A program made the translations under genes and the position numbers. The notes below the pieces were generated by a model that saw only the letters and a program-made list of their open reading frames with translations, was not told where the DNA came from and made no database searches. Below are positions 58,834 to 64,000 of a stretch of DNA of 64,000 bases, piece after piece (within the stretch, counting starts at the first letter, position 1; every line of letters begins with the position of its first letter). Origin of the DNA: Macquaria australasica (lineage: Eukaryota > Chordata > Actinopteri > Centrarchiformes > Percichthyidae); contig SEMN01000179.1 of the NCBI GenBank assembly GCA_005408345.1, positions 62,001 to 126,000 on the forward strand, in the 5' to 3' direction.

Positions 58834-59003
58834 CTGTCGAGGTAAGCCTCCAGTTCACTAAAGGGGTAAAGTAAGCTTTGGACTTTCTTTGGGGGAAGCA
58901 TTGTGGCTTTCTGAAGCGAGGCAAGTTTATGGACGCTCTGTCGGGAAACAGCGTGAACACGAGTCCCGCGCTGAAGCCACGGGCACAACCGCAAACAGAA
59001 CAT
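58834..59003 (-). CDS. gtpbp8: gtpbp8 coding exon 1 (start and mitochondrial-type leader)
   Basis: Starts at the ATG at 59003 and ends at a GTACTG donor. It encodes MFCLRLCPWLQRGTRVHAVS, RQSVHKLASLQKATMLPPKK and VQSLLYPFSELEAYLD. The first ~45 residues have several Arg/Lys and no Asp/Glu, as in a mitochondrial presequence; GTPBP8 relatives of bacterial EngB are thought to act in mitochondrial ribosome assembly. An upstream in-frame ATG at 59042 is disfavoured because a TTTCTCTCAG acceptor separates it at 59016. Whole gene: EngB/TrmE-like GTPase with G1, G2 and G3 visible and G4/G5 not found. Confidence 0.9.
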
Positions 59004-59015
59004 CTTCCCCTGCAG
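59004..59015 (-). other. gtpbp8: 5' UTR part of gtpbp8 exon 1 (after acceptor)
   Basis: Twelve bases (CTGCAGGGGAAG) between a pyrimidine-rich CTTTCTCTCAG acceptor and the start codon. A second possible acceptor, CTGCAG, lies within them. Either choice leaves the same start codon. Confidence 0.6.
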
Positions 59016-59430
59016 CTGAGAGAAAGACAGTGGGATTACCACTCACAGCTTCCAAGCGAGTGCAGCCTCACCTAACTAATTATTCGGCTTTCATTTGAGT
59101 GGATGCTCTGCCGTCAGTCCTGCTCAGGTATCAGTTCATTACATTAGTATCTGAGTTTAATGTGGGAAGTACCAAAGGCCTGCTAAAAGCTTAAATAGAA
59201 GTGTAGAAGAGCCACACTGACGAGCTACTCTTAAGTACCATGTTTTAACAATACCACGCCGACTCCAAGTTCTTTCACATTTATAAAGGTGTGATATTTT
59301 GTCGTAAACCTGATTTTCTCCCAACACAGATAACGTCAAGTGGACAGGTACGTTAAGACTAGCAAGCATGCACAATACGTTTGCAATTAACGGCATACAT
59401 TTCGAAACGCGGGTTCATTTAACGACTTAC

Positions 59431-59600
59431 CTAAATTACAATATTTCCATTGCTTAATGATGGAATAACAAAGTGTGGTTTGGCTACGTTTGAGCTGTAC
59501 GGACTGCTCTTTTACAAGTTGTTTTCACTGTCCTCCATGTTGTGTGCAGCGCTCAAATGAGTCCGACTGAAACGAACTAACTTTGCATAGGTTCCGCTTT
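59431..59600 (-). other. gtpbp8: Predicted non-coding leader exon of gtpbp8
   Basis: A strong donor, TTTAG followed by GTAAGTCG, ends this stretch at 59431. It would join to the acceptor at 59016. The upstream limit (transcription start) is not determined. It contains a short upstream reading frame, listed separately. No TATA box is evident. Confidence 0.5.
59513..59539 (-). other. Upstream ORF in the gtpbp8 leader
   Basis: Eight codons plus stop, MEDSENNL, in the context AACATGG (A at -3, G at +4), a strong initiation context. It ends before the donor. If the leader exon is used it could lower translation of gtpbp8. Confidence 0.5.
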
Positions 59601-60607
59601 CAAGACGTTATTTTTCCGGTTATTTTACTTAATAAAGAATCCTGTTACGTATTTGACTTACTTTCTTTAATAAACTAACCGAAATAAAGTAATAGAATAA
59701 TAACGTGTTTTATGCCATATGTCAATCAGGAATGAGACATTACTTTTACATCTTGTAATACACATAATCATAACTGTCCAGAAAAAAATAAAAGCTTTTT
59801 GTAAGGCTTTGTATTCATTATTATTATTATTATTATTATTAGTAGTAGTAGTAGTAGTAGTAGTAGTAGAAGAAGAAGTATAATAGTAGTAGTAGCTGCT
59901 GCAGTATTTTTTGTGTTTTAGAGTGTATATAAGAAAAACGTATTAAACAGTACTTTCACTTCCTGCTTTTACTGCTTGGAAATATTACTGTAATGTACCT
60001 ACTTCACTTTTAGTGGTAAGTCTGATGCAGACAAGTAGGTTTGCACAATAATTCCCACAAATAATGCTATTACAGATTCATAGAATCCCCCCTCTGCCCC
60101 TGATTTCAAATTTAAAAAAAAAAAGCAATTACAAGGGAAAGCAGTGCACTTTTTGAATGTACATCCCCAAGACCCCATTTTTATTCATATATTGTAAGAT
60201 GCAAACCATTATCTAAACACTTTTGGCACGCTTTGTTACATCCCAGCACCCTGTTTTGTCTGAAGATATGTCATATTACAAAAGTGTGAGACCTTGAGAC
60301 TCAAGTAACAATGAATTGAGACTCTGACGAGGCTAAAACAAGGGCATTGCGATTACATCTCTATCCCTGTGCTATTCCAATATTGCAAAGGGCATTGGGG
60401 CATAATTAATGAGCATGAATCCTCTTTTAGATTCAGCTACATTCTTCACATTGATGCATGGCTGGTCAAATATATAGAAACATTCTTGCGTTCCTGCTCT
60501 TGGGTGGAAAGTGTCTCCTATCCACAGGGAAAGGTGCAGTTCTAGCTGTCACATACATCCTCCATCACCCTCTTTGTGGGGATTATTGTGGATTACAATA
60601 CTGACGT
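59601..60607. other. Intergenic stretch with trinucleotide repeat
   Basis: (TTA)n changes into (GTA)n and (AGA)n at 59816-59898. No exon recognised. It separates the start of gtpbp8 from the end of the unrecognised gene to the right. Confidence 0.5.
59816..59898. repeat. Compound (TTA)n(GTA)n(GAA)n microsatellite
   Basis: About 8 TTA, then about 10 GTA, then GAA units, then GTA units again. Simple-sequence repeat in intergenic DNA. Confidence 0.96.
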
Positions 60608-60846
60608 TTACGTGGAGCACGCCAAAGAAATGTCTTCATAAATCTGGTTATAGGAGGTGGCAGGGATAGGAGCGACTCCAGGCTTCTCTCCCACTCTGCA
60701 TTCTTTTACACTGAGTCTCCCAGAAGGAAATGGAGTTCCATCAATAGCCATGTTCAAGTGGTGGTCAGGTTTCACAGGTTCAAGAACACAAAGTGGTTCG
60801 CCTTCTTCTCCCAGTTTCCCCCAAAGAGTATTCTCCACATTCCTCC
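60608..60846 (-). CDS. Last coding exon of an unrecognised spliced gene
   Basis: 239 bp from a TCTCCTATAG acceptor to TAA at 60608-60610. It encodes 78 residues beginning RNVENTLWGKLGEEGEPLCV and ending SYNQIYEDISLACST, proline-rich, with SGRLSVKECRVGEKPGVAPI. The two-base start (GG) completes a Gly codon with the final G of the exon at 63770-63894, so the frame is kept across the junction. No domain, signal peptide or membrane segment is seen. I do not recognise the family; a small ciliary or cytosolic protein would be a guess only. The poly(A) signal was not located. Confidence 0.72.
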
Positions 60847-63769
60847 CTATAGGAGAGAAATAATCAGTTCTAATATGTATCCAGCTTTGATTAATAGTTT
60901 GAAAAGTAGTTTTAATTTGAAAGGAAGAATATTTGGCACACTTTAGGGATCTCACTTCAAAATGAATCACTGTTATCTACTCACGGCTCTCCCACAGTTT
61001 GTTTACCCTTTTCTCTCCACATGGTGGCAGTGCAGACTACTGAAAGCATCGCTCTACACGCAGGCTGATTTGTTAAATATCTGCCTTCACCACCTCGTGC
61101 CAGCCCTCCCTCTGCTCCATCTGGGTTTTATGACCTGATGTGATTCATAGTATGTTCACTGAACAAATTAATTCACAGATATCCAATTACAGCTCTCATA
61201 TTCTCCCTGTCCTTTTGCAGTGGGGTCTTTTATTCTCATGTGCCATGTGGTAATGCCTGCACCTTTTTCATTCATCACTCATTTAAGAGAATATAGATTT
61301 CATATGCATCGAGTGTCTTTTTAAACTAGAAAATTAAATATGTAATTGATTTATTCTCTGTCTCTGTCTGTCTTTCTCGTTCCTTAATTGCGTGTGTGTC
61401 TTTTGCCTCATTAAATGAGTGTCACACATGTGTTCAGCAGTTAATTAAATAGCTTCAACTCAAATAAGAATAAAAGGAAGAGCAGTTATGTACTCCTTGG
61501 ATTACTTAGCAAATTAAAGGCTGTTAGCTGCATTACTTAACATTTCATTGTAACACAGGGAGATGAGACCAGAACACCAAGGACAGCTGATGGGGTGCTT
61601 AATAGGTGGACGTTTTTTAGCTGTCAGCCATTTATATGGCTTTTAGCACAATAGAACCTTTAAAACCCCACAAAACCACACTTCACCAGGGTTTTTAAGA
61701 GGCACTTGTGTGGGAAACAAGACAGTGAGAGATATATAGCAGAAGAAGGAATAGATAAATGATGGAAGGAGCAGAGAGGAGGGGATAAGAGGGATATAGA
61801 CAGGGGTTGGGTAACGGGGTGGTGGGGGGTCGGCCATGGGTGCTCTCATGACTCCATCACCCCATCCTTCACTGTGAGCCAGAGGATCAAATGCCAGACC
61901 AATCAATCGTCCACCAAGCAGACATCTATAGCGCAGGCCATGATGGCATTTACCTCCCCAGGGTTCATATCAATAAAATAAAAAAAAGACATCATACAGA
62001 ATTGATTGTCCCCAAACAACCTGCCCACCCACACCATCAAGCCAGCCCCCTCGCCATCGTCATCATCATCATCATTTGTTCTTTGGCTCTTTATTCGCTC
62101 TCTGTCCCTGTCTTCTGTCTGTCTCTCTCCAATCCCTTGGCTTTTTTGTTTTTCTCTCTCTGTCTGTTGCAATTCTTTCATTGTGCTTGATTGATGCCCG
62201 ACAGACAAGGTTTGCAGGGTTTCGAAGCACCATGCAGCAGTCACTTTGAGACCTTGTGGTCTTTTTTGACGATGTGTTATGAGGAAAAAGGTCCAGCTGC
62301 AACGCTGACCAGCCACCCACAAAACACCCACACATTCACAATGATGACGCTTTAATCTGACGCTGAATTATCACAGAGCTTGACCTAAGTGACCTTTTCA
62401 GAGCCATGAAACCATTCATTTGCATGTTAACCAGCGTGGCCTAGCCCAGCCACCCCCTACTCGGCCTCCGATACCTCCCACCGCGATGTGACAGGGGCAC
62501 AATGGGACGTGCGCCGCCAGAATACCAAAACCCCCCTGGTTCCTTGCTTTTGTTTGTCCAGGAGGATGAAGTGCAGAGGAGTTTATCGAGTCAAGAGGTC
62601 AAACCATCAATACACCTCATACAAACACACGTGGCTGTCACATACTCTCGCCTCAAGGACACAAAGACAACTAGAGATTAACACAGGCTGTATTTGTTCT
62701 GTATGCCCATCTGGCCGGGCTGAAAGCTGTCAGGCTCAACACCTGTGACATCCTCCATCTACCTTGTGGTCAGTATGTGGAGAAGTGGAGAACTCTTGCT
62801 TCTGGAAGCAAATGCTGTATCATTTAATCACGCCGGAGCTTGCTCCCTCCAGCGTTTCCACTCTCATTACTCTCTCTGTCTCTGCTAAGTAAACAGAACA
62901 ATCAGAGGAACGGCTGCCCTCGCTCTAGTGGAAAAAAGAAAAGAAAAAAGGCCCTGTTCCATATTAGGTGATTCACCCAGCTATAACCCACACATCAATA
63001 ATATACACACTTCTCACCAAAAGTGGAGCTAAGACTGAAAAACGGAGCTAAGTTAGCTGCACTGACCCTGCAACAAGCAATAAAGTATAAATCATGAGCT
63101 ATTGTGATATGAGCTGCACAGTGTTCTATTTAAGATCCTATACCAAGCCGCTGGCTGTGTCTTTCCTTGTTCTTCTGTGTCTCTCTCTAAGCATCTCCAA
63201 TGAATACAGCATAAATATTTTGGCAGGTGGTGTTTGGAGGATATTAGAGCACAAGCGCTGAGAGCTCAGGGATATCGATTTTGCTTTAGCGGCCAAGAAC
63301 CATGGCTCTACTGGCATCGATACGTTGAGGAGAGGTTGAATGAGGCGGGATGACCTTGAGCCGGGAAGCAATCTTGACAAATAAAGCTTCAGGAAGGAAA
63401 TGCAGGGAAACAAAACACTGAAGATGTCAGAGTGCAGAGACTCAGGGGTGACGCTGTGAGGTCTACAGGAAGACAATAAGGGGAACAACATAGATCAAGA
63501 ATTTGGAGTATTTGATGTTTAAAGCAATCTCTTTTTCTTCCGATTTCTATTGATTTAAGAGCAGTGTTTCATTTGGGGAAGAGCTAAATATCTGTTCAGG
63601 CTGGAATTATAGTACTGAAACTTAAAAGGTTAGGACACATCTCTCCTGGAAGGCTTTCATAGTGTTGCACTCAGTTGTTCACATGAAAAGTGACAAAAAT
63701 AGTTATGTAATCAATGAAAAAAGAGAGCTTAAGAGAGTAGATCACTTCAAACCTAGCTTACTTTCTTAC
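60847..63769. other. Intron of the unrecognised gene, no other gene supported
   Basis: Contains (CAT)n at about 62055-62080, TCTCTCTG patches near 61360 and 62095-62165. The open frames on both strands in 61.6-62.7 kb have low-complexity composition and no domain. Confidence 0.4.
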
Positions 63770-63894
63770 CTAAAGTGGGTGTGAATGTCAGATTGTCCCC
63801 ATTCCAACGCTGGAAAGGTGTGGGGGGAAGGTGTTTCTGAAGTTGTTCGATCCTCTGACAAGCAGTTCCGATGGAGTATACCGGCACCTTGAAC
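63770..63894 (-). CDS. Internal coding exon of the unrecognised gene
   Basis: 125 bp between a CGTGTAG acceptor and a GTAAGAAAG donor. One frame stays open: FKVPVYSIGTACQRIEQLQK, then HLPPTPFQRWNGDNLTFTPT and L. It starts with one base and ends with one base left over. The latter fits the two-base start of the exon at 60608-60846, giving the junction TLGRNVENTLWG. The other frames contain stops. Upstream exons lie beyond the right end of the window. Confidence 0.7.
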
Positions 63895-64000
63895 CTACAC
63901 GAGACTGCCAGGATGAAGATACCCACTTAACTCAGACTGCACATATTAGCTCATATTGAACTTTGGAATTCATTTTTGCATGAAACAAGGACTGTGGGTT

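Noticed and set aside
59004..59042. Upstream in-frame ATG of gtpbp8 at 59042
   Set aside because: A good splice acceptor (TTTCTCTCAG, ending at 59016) lies between it and the conserved start, so this part is more likely intron.

Overview
The window is nuclear DNA of a ray-finned fish, probably a percomorph-type teleost. The evidence is: spliced exons of a vertebrate-type EngB-like GTPase (gtpbp8), long CA/TG microsatellites, L2-clade LINEs with an ATTGAA tail, a chromodomain Ty3/Gypsy (sushi-like) LTR retrotransposon, a Tc1-like remnant, a hAT (ZNF862-like) remnant and many short terminal-inverted-repeat elements familiar from teleosts. Species cannot be assigned by reading alone.

Layout. 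1-14 kb: mostly non-coding, with microsatellites, several MITE-like repeats (3.6-4.1, 10.0, 11.0-11.4, 13.0, 13.5 kb), a short L2 3' end (9.2-9.7 kb) and a LINE endonuclease scrap (10.4 kb). 14.4-16.9 kb: 5'-truncated L2 on the minus strand. 17.3-19.0 kb: decayed hAT-type transposase on the minus strand with one short intron. 20.9 kb: (CA)45. 21.7-22.25 kb: solo LTR with a 5-bp target duplication. 22.5-24.06 kb: Tc1-like remnant split by a TIR element. 26-34.9 kb: further MITE-like copies. 35.06-40.46 kb: almost complete 5.4-kb Gypsy element on the minus strand, both LTRs and a TACTG target duplication visible, integrase broken by two frameshifts. 41-48 kb: non-coding with repeats and microsatellites. 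48.15-48.8 kb: decayed YqaJ-like nuclease fragment. 48.85-52.59 kb: long L2 LINE on the plus strand.

Host genes lie at the right. gtpbp8 is on the minus strand from about 59.6 kb down to 53.13 kb: one non-coding leader exon and four coding exons, all joining in phase. The exons carrying the last GTPase motifs (G4, G5) were not found. Its introns hold a second L2/CR1-type LINE fragment and a MITE. Further right, also on the minus strand, are the last two coding exons (63.77-63.89 and 60.61-60.85 kb) of a spliced gene I do not recognise.

The most informative structure is in the LTRs. In the Gypsy element, the primer site just after the 5' LTR is perfectly complementary over 10 nt to a GCCAG-starting sequence inside the LTR, and a TATA box lies 31 nt upstream of that sequence. 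The unrelated-looking solo LTR has the same TATA-31 nt-GCCAG layout. This is what Tf1/sushi-type self-primed reverse transcription predicts, with the mRNA 5' end acting as primer.
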